Shown here: in pieces, positions 33,747-41,846 of the stretch
How positions within the stretch are numbered: position 1 is the stretch's first letter
How the letters are laid out: each line of letters begins with the position of its first letter
Assembly: GCA_001298545.1 (NCBI GenBank)
Contig: LJCX01000010.1
Span: forward strand, 1-64,000
Direction of reading: 5' to 3'
Length of the DNA: 64,000 bases
Source: Actinobacteria bacterium OV320
GTDB taxonomy: Bacteria > Actinomycetota > Actinomycetes > Streptomycetales > Streptomycetaceae
Position numbers and translations under genes: made by a program
Notes under the pieces: generated by a model
Seen by the model: the letters and a program-made list of their open reading frames with translations, nothing else
Database searches by the model: none
Told to the model about the DNA's origin: nothing

Positions 33747-35315
33747 TCAGCTGCCGCCGATGGTCACGCCGGTCCAGTCGATGTGGGCCGGGTTCTTCGG
33801 CAGACCGGAGATGGACTTGCTCTTGGCGATGAGGTTCGGCTGGGAGTACGTGAACACCAGCGCCTTGCTCCGGAGGCCGGCCCGGGTCGCGGCCTGGAGG
33901 ACCTTCGTGTAGTCGGGCGAGTCCAGCGGGGTCTGGCGGACCTTGGCGACGGCCGCCTCGAAGCCGGCCGGCTCGTAGGGCGAGCTGAGGTTGAGCGGGC
34001 CGTTGGGGCCGAAGTGCGCGGTCAGGGTCTGCACCGCCGAGTCCCGCCCGGTGGTGCCGTACAGCGAGAACGTCAGGTCCTTGGCGAAGAACGGCGTCGA
34101 CCAGTTCTTGTCGATCTTGATGGTGACGGTGATGCCGACCTTCGCCAGCTGCGACTGGACGATCTCCGCCTGCGGGTCCTCCGCCGGGATGACCAGGTTC
34201 AGCTTGATCTCACCGGACTTGTATCCCGCCTCGGTGAGCAGCTTCTTCGACTGCGCGGGGTCGTAGGCGTAGGCGTCCGCCGACTCGGGGTCGTAGGCCA
34301 CGTATCCCTTGGGGAAGGGCTGGTCGGTCACCTCCCCGTAGCCGAACGTCAGCTTGTCGACGAACTCCTGACGGTTGATCGCGTGGCGGACCGCGTCGAC
34401 GACCTTGTCGTCGTCGAACGGCGCCTTGTTGATGTTGAGGCTGATGTTGGAGGCGTTGAACCCGGGCTGGACGAAGACGTCCAGGCCGGCCTTCTTGGCG
34501 GCGTCCGCCTGACTGGGGCGGATGTCGGCGAAGTTGTAGACGCCGGTCTGGAGGCCGGAGACCACCGTGGACGCGTCGGGGGCCGAGGTCAGTTCGACGT
34601 TGTCGATGTGGATGTTCTCGGCGTCCCAGTAGTCGGGGTTCTTCTTCAGGACCGCCTTGGTGCCCGGCACGATCTGGGTGACGACGAACGGGCCCGCGCC
34701 GACCGGGTTCTGGTCCAGCTTCTCCGGGAACTTCGCCGCCTTGGGGCTGGTGATCTGCAGGACGCGCTCCCCGAGCAACTGGGGGATCTGGTAGTCGACC
34801 TGGCTGAGCTGGATGATCGCGTCGAGCCCTTGGGCGGTCACCGACTTGATGGAGGTCAGGTCGCCGAAGAGCGCCGAGTTCTTCTGGTTCTTGGCGCGTT
34901 CGATGGCCGCCTTCACCGCGGCGGCGTCGACCGGTTCCCCGTCGCTGAACTTGAGTCCCGGGCGCAGATGGAAGGTGATCCGGTCGCCCTTCGCGTTGTA
35001 CTCCCAGCTCTTGGCCAGGTCGGGGACGGCCTTGCCGCTCTCGTCGGTTCGGGTCAAGGAGGCGTACACCAGGGCGAGTTCGCGGAACTGGGCGCCGCTG
35101 CCGCCGACCACCGGGTCCCAGTGGGTGGGGAAGTAGGAGGAGGTCCACTTCAGAGTGGCGTTGCCGCTCGCCGAGGCGCTCTCGCCGCCGCAGGCGCTGA
35201 GGGCCGGGACGAGCACGGTGGCGAGGGCGGTGCCCAGGGCGGCGGCGCGCAGCCGGCCCCGGCGCGAGGAGGGGAGGTTCAGTCTGGGGCGGCGCGGCGT
35301 GAGTCGTCCGAACAT
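33747..35315 (-). CDS. ABC transporter substrate-binding lipoprotein (family 5)
   Basis: A 522-residue SBP_bac_5 protein. The long basic signal region (MFGRLTPRRPRLNLPSSRRG) precedes a hydrophobic stretch and lipobox LSACGG with the cysteine near residue 42. Typical blocks: SYFPTHWDPVVGG, ITFHLRPGLKFSDGEPVDAAAVKAAIERA, NPVGAGPFVV and VRHAINRQEFVDKLTFGYG. Family members bind peptides, nickel, opines or other small molecules; here the sulfur context suggests an organosulfur ligand. The start at 35315 gives a correct lipoprotein signal. First structural gene after the leader peptide, about 310 bases downstream of it. Confidence 0.9.
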   Translation of the reverse strand: MFGRLTPRRPRLNLPSSRRGRLRAAALGTALATVLVPALSACGGESASASGNATLKWTSSYFPTHWDPVVGGSGAQFRELALVYASLTRTDESGKAVPDLAKSWEYNAKGDRITFHLRPGLKFSDGEPVDAAAVKAAIERAKNQKNSALFGDLTSIKSVTAQGLDAIIQLSQVDYQIPQLLGERVLQITSPKAAKFPEKLDQNPVGAGPFVVTQIVPGTKAVLKKNPDYWDAENIHIDNVELTSAPDASTVVSGLQTGVYNFADIRPSQADAAKKAGLDVFVQPGFNASNISLNINKAPFDDDKVVDAVRHAINRQEFVDKLTFGYGEVTDQPFPKGYVAYDPESADAYAYDPAQSKKLLTEAGYKSGEIKLNLVIPAEDPQAEIVQSQLAKVGITVTIKIDKNWSTPFFAKDLTFSLYGTTGRDSAVQTLTAHFGPNGPLNLSSPYEPAGFEAAVAKVRQTPLDSPDYTKVLQAATRAGLRSKALVFTYSQPNLIAKSKSISGLPKNPAHIDWTGVTIGGS

Positions 35316-35626
35316 CTCAATTCTTTCTTCGAGGGCTCCGGCCGTGTCAGGGCTGCGGGCTCGTGAACGAGGGCGTGTGCCGCGGCTTCGGACGTCGGTC
35401 CGCGCCGGAGCGGACATGCCGGCGCGCTGCGGTGCGCACAGGGGCATGCCGGGCTCAGGGCGTGAGGCGTCGGCCAAGTCACGGGGGAGTGCCGGGATGT
35501 GTGAGGAAGGCAGGCGAGGAGTCGCGAAGGAGACGGCGCGAGATGACGGGCGTAGCGCGGACGAACGGCGGGAGGCCGGTGTCGGCTGGTGCGGTCAGGC
35601 GCCTGTGGACCGCGGGCGGCGGGCGG
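35316..35626 (-). other. Untranslated leader between attenuator peptide and binding-protein gene
   Basis: About 310 bases on the operon's coding strand with no credible ORF; frames here are Arg/Pro/Ser-rich shadow. It is long for Streptomyces and follows directly on the leader peptide stop, so it is the place where alternative RNA structures or a Rho-type site would decide readthrough. I could not pick a single dominant terminator hairpin by eye. Confidence 0.5.
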
Positions 35627-35710
35627 TCAGCGACAGAGAGCGCTACAGGTGCGCCGCAGGTCCACGTAGCGGCACACCACACCGGGGTGCGTCGTGAGCA
35701 TGCTGCACAT
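35627..35710 (-). CDS. Cys-rich sulfur-linked leader (attenuator) peptide
   Basis: A 27-codon ORF too short for ordinary gene calls, ending in the segment CRYVDLRRTCSALCR before TGA. This matches the actinobacterial leader-peptide consensus R-x-(H/Y)-V-D-L-x-R-x-x-S-A-x-C-R, known upstream of sulfur-uptake and cysteine/sulfonate genes, where ribosome stalling at cysteine codons senses Cys supply. Four Cys codons are present (C2, C13, C22, C26). A second ATG three codons in (at 35701) may be the true start. A TTGACA box and an inverted repeat lie 20-45 bases upstream. The downstream transporter, monooxygenase and FMN reductase genes support a sulfur-starvation role. Confidence 0.82.
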   Translation of the reverse strand: MCSMLTTHPGVVCRYVDLRRTCSALCR

Positions 35711-35731
35711 CCTGGGGTCAGCCGTCAGGGC

Positions 35732-35756
35732 CTGTCAATGGACACCAAAAGGTGTC
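35732..35756 (-). promoter_or_regulatory. Promoter/operator of the sulfur operon
   Basis: On the minus strand, GACACC-TTTT-GGTGTC (35741-35756) is a perfect 6-base inverted repeat with a 4-base spacer, followed directly by CATTGACAGG with a consensus -35 hexamer TTGACA. The same GGACACC next to TTGACA appears at the cupin promoter near 37245. It fits an operator for the nearby Rrf2 regulator; the -10 box is not clear. Confidence 0.55.
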
Positions 35757-35797
35757 TCATTCGGCGGGACGGCCTCTGAGTGCTGATCAGAGCCCTG

Positions 35798-36718
35798 TCA
35801 CGGGGCGGGCGGAGAGCCGCGCCCGGCGGCCGGGTGCGTTCGGGCCTCGTCGGGATGCAGCCACACGGGGCCGCCTGCCGTCTCCACCCGGACGGCGCCC
35901 GCAGGCGGCCATGAACCTCGGGTGAGCAGCCCGCGCTCCGGCTCGGTGAGGCTCCGGTAGCGCGCGAGCGCCTTCGCCGGATCCAGTCGCGCGGGGGCCG
36001 CCGCCAGCCCCGGCTCCAGGGCGTCGACCGCGGCGGTGTACTCCTCGTAGGACCGCCAGCCGGGCACTGCGCGGGCGCCGGCGGGCGAACGGAAGAGCAG
36101 CGTCGGCAGTGCGTACCGGTGCCCGCCGTCGGGGGTCTCCTTGGCGGCGCCGGGATGCGGGGAGGACCCGTCCGGCACGGACAGCACCGCGCGGACCGGC
36201 CGACGTGCCTCGGCACGGTCGGCGCGCACCCGGTCGAGTACGGCTGTCGAGGCCGCGTCGGCCGCCAGCCGCTCGTGGTCCAGCCCCGGGACACCCCGCG
36301 CCGCCGACAACGCGAGCGCGGGCGTGTCCGCGGGCTCGCCCAGGACGAAGACGCTCTCGCGCAGCCGGCGCAGCACCCGGTCGGCCACCTCGGTCCCCTG
36401 GAGTTCGGCGGCCTTGGCGACCAGCGAGACGGGCCATGAACTCGCCGCCACCCGGCTGAGCCGGTACGCCCTGGGCGCGTGGGTGTGCCCGCAGATCTCC
36501 TCGACGTAGCGGGAGTACCAGGCGGTCTCGGCGGCCGGATCGGGGGCCGGATCGTCGTCGTGGTCGAAGAGGATGCAGTACACGCGACGCCAGTGGACCC
36601 GGCCGCCCAGGGCTGCCCGCAGCCCGCGGAAGACGGGCTCCGAACCCCAGGCCCACGGGCACAGCGGATCGGTGTACTCCACCACCTCGACCGGCGCACG
36701 ACCTGCCTCGTTCGTCAC
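35798..36718 (-). CDS. DsbA-family thioredoxin-fold protein
   Basis: A 306-residue protein of the FrnE/thioredoxin_5-like DsbA group. It begins VEVVEYTDPLCPWAWGSEPVF, where the active site is CPWA: the second Cys of a CxxC is absent, so only a monothiol is available. Other blocks are YCILFDHDDDP, VYARRAYRLS-like AYRLSRVAASSWPVSLVAKAAELQG and YALPTLLFRSPAG (cis-Pro loop). No signal peptide, so it is cytosolic. The GTG start overlaps the Rrf2 stop by four bases (GTGA); the two are co-translated. Confidence 0.8.
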   Translation of the reverse strand: MTNEAGRAPVEVVEYTDPLCPWAWGSEPVFRGLRAALGGRVHWRRVYCILFDHDDDPAPDPAAETAWYSRYVEEICGHTHAPRAYRLSRVAASSWPVSLVAKAAELQGTEVADRVLRRLRESVFVLGEPADTPALALSAARGVPGLDHERLAADAASTAVLDRVRADRAEARRPVRAVLSVPDGSSPHPGAAKETPDGGHRYALPTLLFRSPAGARAVPGWRSYEEYTAAVDALEPGLAAAPARLDPAKALARYRSLTEPERGLLTRGSWPPAGAVRVETAGGPVWLHPDEARTHPAAGRGSPPAP

Positions 36719-37152
36719 GCGGCTCCCTTCCGGCGGTCCAGCTGTCCGCCCACTGCCTCGGGCAGCAGCGCGGTCAGCGTGGTTCTGCCCAGGACGGCGG
36801 CGGCGTCCGCCTCGATCCGGCGCCACACCCCGGGCAGGCCGGAGGCCGGGCCGGGATAGTCGAGTCCGTCCAGCGGCTCGCCCCGCAGGGTGATCAACTC
36901 GCCGTCCACGGCGTGCGAGACATCGAGCAGGGTGATCTCGTCGGCGGGCCGGCCGAGCCAGTACCCGCCTTCGCAGCCGCGCTGGCTGCGCACCAGACCG
37001 GCCTTTCGCAGCTCGCCCACCACGGACTTGAGGAAGCGGAACGGGATCTGCTGCGAGGAGGCGATGGCCTCGCACGTCAGGGGGCGGTCGGGTTCGCGGG
37101 CGAGCTCCAACAGGGCCCGCGTGGCGTAGTCCGCCTTCGCGGAGATATGCAT
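36715..37152 (-). CDS. Rrf2-family transcriptional regulator
   Basis: A 145-residue winged-helix regulator. MHISAKADYATRALLELA is the Rrf2 start, CEAIASSQQIPFRFLKSVVGELRKAGLVRS the recognition region, and RGCEGGYWLGRPADEITLLDV the wing. The C-terminal half lacks the three-cysteine Fe-S cluster of IscR, so it is closer to CymR-type regulators, which control sulfur metabolism in Firmicutes by sensing cysteine synthesis. Its position between the sulfur operon and the cupin gene, and the shared GGACACC motifs on both sides, make it the likely local regulator. Confidence 0.85.
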   Translation of the reverse strand: MHISAKADYATRALLELAREPDRPLTCEAIASSQQIPFRFLKSVVGELRKAGLVRSQRGCEGGYWLGRPADEITLLDVSHAVDGELITLRGEPLDGLDYPGPASGLPGVWRRIEADAAAVLGRTTLTALLPEAVGGQLDRRKGAA

Positions 37153-37239
37153 GCGCACATGATGCCCGAAGAGCGGGCCGCAGCCAGGACTTCCTTCCCC
37201 TCTCCACCTCTGTTGCGGGAACATTGCCGCAGGTGAAGC

Positions 37240-37281
37240 GCAATGGACACCTCTTGACATCCTTTTCGGAGCGGCTCTAGC
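37240..37281 (+). promoter_or_regulatory. Cupin promoter with Rrf2-type motif; probably leaderless
   Basis: CAATGGACACC (37241-37251) is followed by a consensus TTGACA (37254-37259) and, 16 bases on, TCTAGC (37276-37281) as a -10 box. The ATG at 37291 is about ten bases after the -10 box and has no Shine-Dalgarno sequence, so transcription probably starts at or next to the start codon. CAATGGACACC also occurs at 35736-35746. Confidence 0.6.
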
Positions 37282-37290
37282 GTCCGACTC

Positions 37291-37797
37291 ATGAGCGAGC
37301 CGCTGACCACCCCCGGCGAAGGATTCCACCCCCATCTCGGTGACGGAGCGGGCCACCGGGCGACGTCCCTGCGCGCCCGGCTGCACCACATCCGCGCCGG
37401 CGAACTCGACGGCGACACCGCCCAGACCGGAGGCATGCGCAGGTTCGCCGCCGTCAGCGGCACGACGGTGGGCTCCGAGAAGCTGTGGATGGGCCAGACG
37501 CACGTCGCCCCCTCGACCTCGTCCTCGGACCACCACCACGGCGAGTCCGAGACCGCCATCCATGTGGTGAGCGGACACCCCGAGTTCGTCTTCCTCGACG
37601 ACTCCGACGGCACCCCACAGGAGATACGGCTGCGCACCTCTCCCGGCGACTACATCTTCGTCCCCCCGTTCGTGCCGCACCGCGAGGAGAACCCGGACCC
37701 GGCCGAGGAGGCCGTGGTGGTCATCGCCCGCAGCACCCAGGAGGCGATCGTCGTCAACCTGCCGCGCCTGCACGTACTGGGGCACGAGCAGGACTGA
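37291..37797 (+). CDS. Cupin-domain protein
   Basis: A 168-residue single-domain cupin. Metal motif 1 is HHHGESETAIHVVSG (histidines, then Glu) and motif 2 is SPGDYIFVPPFVPHREEN (PGDxxxxPxxxxH). RRFAAVSGTTVGSEKLWMGQT precedes them. Such small cupins bind Fe, Mn or Ni and act as oxygenases, isomerases or sensors. Divergent from the Rrf2 gene and sharing an operator-like motif with the sulfur operon, it may act in the same response. Confidence 0.82.
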   Translation: MSEPLTTPGEGFHPHLGDGAGHRATSLRARLHHIRAGELDGDTAQTGGMRRFAAVSGTTVGSEKLWMGQTHVAPSTSSSDHHHGESETAIHVVSGHPEFVFLDDSDGTPQEIRLRTSPGDYIFVPPFVPHREENPDPAEEAVVVIARSTQEAIVVNLPRLHVLGHEQD

Positions 37798-37828
37798 CCG
37801 GCCGGGAACCGCCGAGCGCGCAGGCGGC

Positions 37829-38341
37829 TCAGTACGGACTGGTCTCGCCCTCGGTCGTCACACCGAAGGTGTTCAGGAAGTTGCTGACGAGCTGGTAGAA
37901 GCCGACCGTGATGACGAGGTCGGACAGCTGACCCACCGTGAGGAACTCCAGCACCTCCGCGCGCTCGGCGTCGCTGAGGGTGTGCCGGGCGAGCAGCCGG
38001 TCCGTACAGCGCAGGACCGACGCCTCCTCGTCCGACAGCCCCTGCGTGGAACCGGTCGCGGCAGCGCCGATCGCGGCCCGGCCCAGACCGACCAGACGGC
38101 CGATGTGCTCATGGTGGTGGACCTCGTACGGCGCCTGGTAGACGCGGCCCACCCGCACGATGGCGAGCTCGCGCAACCGGTCCGGGAGCGAGTTGCGCTG
38201 CAGGATCGCGTCGGCCATCTCCAGGAGCTCGGGGGCGAGTCGGGGCGAGTGCATGATCATGCGGAAGACGTTGAGCGAGCCGCGCGCGGTGACGGCCTCC
38301 CGCAGCTCCGCCGGCAGGGATGCCAGGTCGGGGTACTCCAT
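37829..38341 (-). CDS. Carboxymuconolactone decarboxylase/AhpD-like protein
   Basis: A 170-residue CMD-fold protein with MEYPDLASLPAELREAV, then LNVFRMIMHSPRLAPELLEM, LRELAIVRVGRVYQAPYEVHHHEHIG and SVLRCTDRLLARHTLSDAE. The usual AhpD CxxC is replaced by YQAPYEVHHH, so it is the non-peroxidase type with the EWxxH-like motif (YEVHHH). The start at 38341 is chosen because the protein core begins there. Its 3' end faces the cupin gene; no common operon is evident. Confidence 0.8.
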   Translation of the reverse strand: MEYPDLASLPAELREAVTARGSLNVFRMIMHSPRLAPELLEMADAILQRNSLPDRLRELAIVRVGRVYQAPYEVHHHEHIGRLVGLGRAAIGAAATGSTQGLSDEEASVLRCTDRLLARHTLSDAERAEVLEFLTVGQLSDLVITVGFYQLVSNFLNTFGVTTEGETSPY

Positions 38342-38485
38342 GGGGGACTCCTTCGTCAGCGGCGGCTCGGCCGAACCGCCGGATCGGATCGGTGCCGTCC
38401 CACTGTGCCGCGAGACCCCGGAGCGGCGCGAGGACACCGCCCCGGGGGGCAGACGGCCGTGGAGCCGCGGCGTCCGGCCGAGCGG

Positions 38486-40249
38486 TCAGTGCGCGTCCGT
38501 GTCCCCCTGGCTGCGCACGACCTCCTTCACCTTGGCCACCGCGAAGCCCCAGCCCTGCGCGACCGTCGGCTTGGCCGGGACGGCGATCTCGTCGGGGTTG
38601 GTGAGCACGTCGAGCAGGACGGGCCCGGGCGTGCTGAACGCCCGCCGGACGGACTCCTCCAGTTCGGCCGGGTCGGTCACCCGGATGCCGGTGACGCCCA
38701 TGGCCGTGGCGACGGCGGCGAAGTCGGGGTTGTCCAGCACGGTGCCGAACTCCGGGAGCCCGGCCTGTTCCTGTTCGAGTTTGACCATGCCGAGGCGGCG
38801 GTTGTCGAAGACGACGAGCTTGACGGGGAGCCGGCTCGTCCTGAGTGTCATGAGGTCGCCGAGGAGCATGCTCAGCCCGCCGTCGCCGCAGAAGGCCACC
38901 ACCTGGCGGTCCCGGTCCAGGCACTGGGCGCCGAGGGCCTGGGGCATCGCGTTGGCCATGGAGCCCAGGTTGTAGGAGCCGATCAGCTGCCGCTCGCCGC
39001 GCATCTCGACGAAACGCGAGAGCCACACGGTGGCCATGCCCGTGTCGGAGGTGAAGACGGCGTCGTCGTCGGCGAGGCGGTCCACCACGGCGGCCAGTGC
39101 CTCCGGGCGGATGTCGCCGGCGCGGTTGTCCAGCGCGGAGCGCAGGCGGCCCACCACCCCCTTGTCGTGCGCCGGGTCGGCGAGCCGCGCCTGACCCTCG
39201 CGCCACCGCTCGAAGCGTTTGCGTGCGTCCTCCAGGTGCGAGCGGTCGCGCGCGTCCTCGCTCCCGGCGGGCGCGGCGCCGAGCTGGGCCAGGAGATCCC
39301 GGACGGTCGCGCCCGTGTCTCCGACGAGCCCGAGCTCCACGGGCACCCGGCGCCCGATGTGGGCGGCCTCGGTGTCCACCTGGATGACGGTTCGGCCCTG
39401 CGGATACCAGTCCCGGTAGGGGAAGTCGGTGCCCAGCAGCAGGAGGGTGTCCGCGTCCTGGAGAGCCGACGCGGCCGCCGGGTTGCCGATCAGCCCGGTC
39501 TGGCCGACCTGGAAGGGATTGGCGTCGCCCTCGAATCCCTCCTTCGCCTTCAGGGTGAGCACCATCGGCGCGGCCAGCCGGTCGGCCAGGGCCAGTACGT
39601 CCTCGCGCGCGGCGCGGGCACCTCGTCCGACGAGCAGCGTGACCCGCCGCGCCCGGTCGAGCAGCTCGGCCGCCCGGCGGACGGCGGCCCCGTCCGGTCG
39701 GCTCACCGGGGCGTTCAGCGAGAACCGGGCCGGACGGTCCGCACTCAGCTCCCGTTCCCCCAGGTCACCGGGGACGGTCAGCACGGCGACGCCCTTGCGG
39801 CCCAGCGCGGTGCGCACCGCCGTCTCCAGCATCTGCGGCAGCTGGTCGCCCGAGGTGATCGTGGCCCGGAAGACGGCCACGTCACTGAAGAGCGCGTCGT
39901 TGTCGACCTCCTGGAAGTAGTCGCTGCCGAGTTCGGCGAGCGGGACCTGCCCGGCGATCGCCAGCACCGGCGTACGGCTCTTGGCCGCGTCGTACAGCCC
40001 GTTGAGCAGGTGCACCGAGCCGGGGCCGACGGTGCCCATGCACACGCCCAGAGTGCCACTGAGCTGCGACTGGGCGCTCGCGGCGAAGGCCGCGGCCTCC
40101 TCGTGCCGACAGCCCACCCACTCCAGGCCCTCGGTGGTGCGGATGGCGTCGGTCAGCGGGTTGAGGGCGTCGCCGACGACGCCGAAGACCTGGCGCACGC
40201 CAAGTTCGCTCAGCGCGTCCACGATGACGCGCGCGACGGTTCGGGCCAC
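38486..40249 (-). CDS. Thiamine-diphosphate enzyme, pyruvate oxidase/dehydrogenase (PoxB-like)
   Basis: A 587-residue ThDP enzyme with three domains. The catalytic Glu lies in GCRHEEAAAFAASAQSQLSG, the middle FAD/structural domain in VTLLVGRGARAAREDVLALADRL, and the ThDP motif is AFCGDGGLSMLLGDLMTLRTSRLPVKLVVFDN (GDG ... N). It resembles actinobacterial pyruvate dehydrogenase (quinone)/oxidase, converting pyruvate to acetate (or acetyl-phosphate) and CO2. The GTG at 40249 has GGAGG five bases upstream. It follows the glutamate-synthase-like gene by 13 bases and is surely co-transcribed with it. Confidence 0.88.
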   Translation of the reverse strand: MARTVARVIVDALSELGVRQVFGVVGDALNPLTDAIRTTEGLEWVGCRHEEAAAFAASAQSQLSGTLGVCMGTVGPGSVHLLNGLYDAAKSRTPVLAIAGQVPLAELGSDYFQEVDNDALFSDVAVFRATITSGDQLPQMLETAVRTALGRKGVAVLTVPGDLGERELSADRPARFSLNAPVSRPDGAAVRRAAELLDRARRVTLLVGRGARAAREDVLALADRLAAPMVLTLKAKEGFEGDANPFQVGQTGLIGNPAAASALQDADTLLLLGTDFPYRDWYPQGRTVIQVDTEAAHIGRRVPVELGLVGDTGATVRDLLAQLGAAPAGSEDARDRSHLEDARKRFERWREGQARLADPAHDKGVVGRLRSALDNRAGDIRPEALAAVVDRLADDDAVFTSDTGMATVWLSRFVEMRGERQLIGSYNLGSMANAMPQALGAQCLDRDRQVVAFCGDGGLSMLLGDLMTLRTSRLPVKLVVFDNRRLGMVKLEQEQAGLPEFGTVLDNPDFAAVATAMGVTGIRVTDPAELEESVRRAFSTPGPVLLDVLTNPDEIAVPAKPTVAQGWGFAVAKVKEVVRSQGDTDAH

Positions 40250-40262
40250 GGGATCCTCCAGA

Positions 40263-41846
40263 TCAGACGGTGAAACGGTCGGGGTCGGCGGCGTTCCAGT
40301 CGGCCGCCCAGGAGACGGGCGGCTCGGCGAGCAACTGCCCGGGCGCCAGCCACTCGTAGAGTTCCTCGAAGGAGCATTCGGTGCGGGGGTCGATGCGCCG
40401 GCGGAGCATATGAGGACGCAACTGCGCGGGATCGGTGACGCCCATGGACGCCATGATCTGCAACGCGCTCGCCACCGTCGCCTCCTGCAGGCGACGGACG
40501 CGGAGCGTCTTGTCGCCGACGTGGAGCGCGCGGGCCCGCCGGGGGTCCTGCGTGGTGACACCGGTGGGGCAGGTGTTCGTATGGCACCGCTGCGCCTGGA
40601 TGCAGCCGACGGCGAACATCATCGCCCGTGCGGCGTTGCCGTAGTCGGCGCCCTGCACCATGCGCTTGACCAGGTCGGTACCGGTGGCGATCTTGCCGCT
40701 GGCGCCGATCCTGACCCGGTCGCGCAGACCGGTGCCGACGAGGGCGTTGTGCACGGTCAGGAGCCCCTCGGTGAGCGGGGTGCCGACGTGGTCGGCGAAC
40801 TCCAGGGGCGCGGCCCCGGTGCCGCCCTCCGCCCCGTCCACCACGATGAAGTCCGGGGTGGTGCCCTCCGCCAGCATCGCCTTGCACACGGCGAGGAACT
40901 GCCGGCGCGACCCCACGCAGAGTTTGAACCCGGTCGGCTTCCCACCGGACAGTTCGCGCATCCTGGCGATGAAGCGCACGAGTTCGCGCGGCGTGGAGAA
41001 CACCCGGTGGTAGGGCGGTGAGATCACCGTCCGGCCCGGGGGCACGTCCCGCACCCGGGCGATCTCGGCGTTGACCTTCGCTCCGGGCAGGACCCCGCCG
41101 ATGCCGGGCTTCGCGCCCTGCGAGAGCTTGAGCGACACGCACTTCACGTGCTCGTGCGCGGCCTTGTCGGCGAACTCCCGCGGGTCGAAGTCGCCGTCGT
41201 CGGTCCGGCACCCGAAGTAGCCGGTGCCGATCTCCCAGACCAGGTCGCCGCCCGGCCGCAGGTGGTACTCCGACAGCCCGCCCTCGCCGGTGTCGTGGGC
41301 GAAACCCCCGGCCGCGGCACCCCCGTTGAGCGCCAGGATCGCGTTCGCCGAGAGCGAGCCGAAACTCATCGCCGACACGTTCAGCAGCGCCATGTCGTAC
41401 GGACGGCCGCAGTCGGGTCCGCCGATCCGCACCCGCGGTGCGCTCTTCGGCACCGGACACGGCGCCATCGACGGCACCAGGAACTCGTAGCCGGGGCGGT
41501 AGACGTCCCGCTCGGTGCCGTACGGCTGCTCGGCGTCGGTTCCCTTCGCCCGCTCGTAGACGATGGTGCGTGTGTCGCGGTCGAAGGGACGGCCGTCGAA
41601 GTTCCGCTCGATGAAGTACTGCTGCAGTTCCGGGCGGATCCTCTCCAGGAGGAAGCGGGCGTGCCCGATGACGGGATAGTTGCGCAGCACGGAGTGCCGG
41701 CGCTGCATCAGGTCCCATGCGCCCAGCAGGCCCGGCACGAGCAGCGCCGCGGCGGCGAACCACCACCACGGCGAAATTCCCGGCGCGGCCGCGCCCGCCC
41801 CGAGCGCGCCGGCCAGAGCGAGGACCACCAGTCCGATACGTGTCAC
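40263..41846 (-). CDS. FMN-binding glutamate synthase-family membrane protein
   Basis: A 527-residue protein. Two N-terminal spans (GLVVLALAGALGAGAAA and WWWFAAAALLVPGLLG) precede RRHSVLRNYPVIGHARFLLE, a family hallmark, and a GltB-like FMN barrel: NVSAMSFGSLSANAILALN, SLKLSQGAKPGIGGVLPG, VDGAEGGTGAAPLEF and DRVRIGASGKIATG. The 3Fe-4S cysteines are in GCIQAQRCHTNTCPTGVT. No glutaminase domain, so it is not a complete glutamate synthase; electron partner is unknown. The GTG at 41846 overlaps the stop of an 11-codon ORF and is preferred to a TTG 20 codons upstream. Confidence 0.82.
   Translation of the reverse strand: MTRIGLVVLALAGALGAGAAAPGISPWWWFAAAALLVPGLLGAWDLMQRRHSVLRNYPVIGHARFLLERIRPELQQYFIERNFDGRPFDRDTRTIVYERAKGTDAEQPYGTERDVYRPGYEFLVPSMAPCPVPKSAPRVRIGGPDCGRPYDMALLNVSAMSFGSLSANAILALNGGAAAGGFAHDTGEGGLSEYHLRPGGDLVWEIGTGYFGCRTDDGDFDPREFADKAAHEHVKCVSLKLSQGAKPGIGGVLPGAKVNAEIARVRDVPPGRTVISPPYHRVFSTPRELVRFIARMRELSGGKPTGFKLCVGSRRQFLAVCKAMLAEGTTPDFIVVDGAEGGTGAAPLEFADHVGTPLTEGLLTVHNALVGTGLRDRVRIGASGKIATGTDLVKRMVQGADYGNAARAMMFAVGCIQAQRCHTNTCPTGVTTQDPRRARALHVGDKTLRVRRLQEATVASALQIMASMGVTDPAQLRPHMLRRRIDPRTECSFEELYEWLAPGQLLAEPPVSWAADWNAADPDRFTV

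Noticed and set aside
35363..35779. Plus-strand ORF of 138 codons across the sulfur leader
   Set aside because: It is antisense to the leader peptide and has Arg/Ser/Gly-rich noise with no ribosome site.
35798..36718. DsbA-like protein as a periplasmic disulfide oxidase
   Set aside because: No signal peptide, and the active site is CPWA with only one cysteine, so a classical dithiol oxidase is unlikely.
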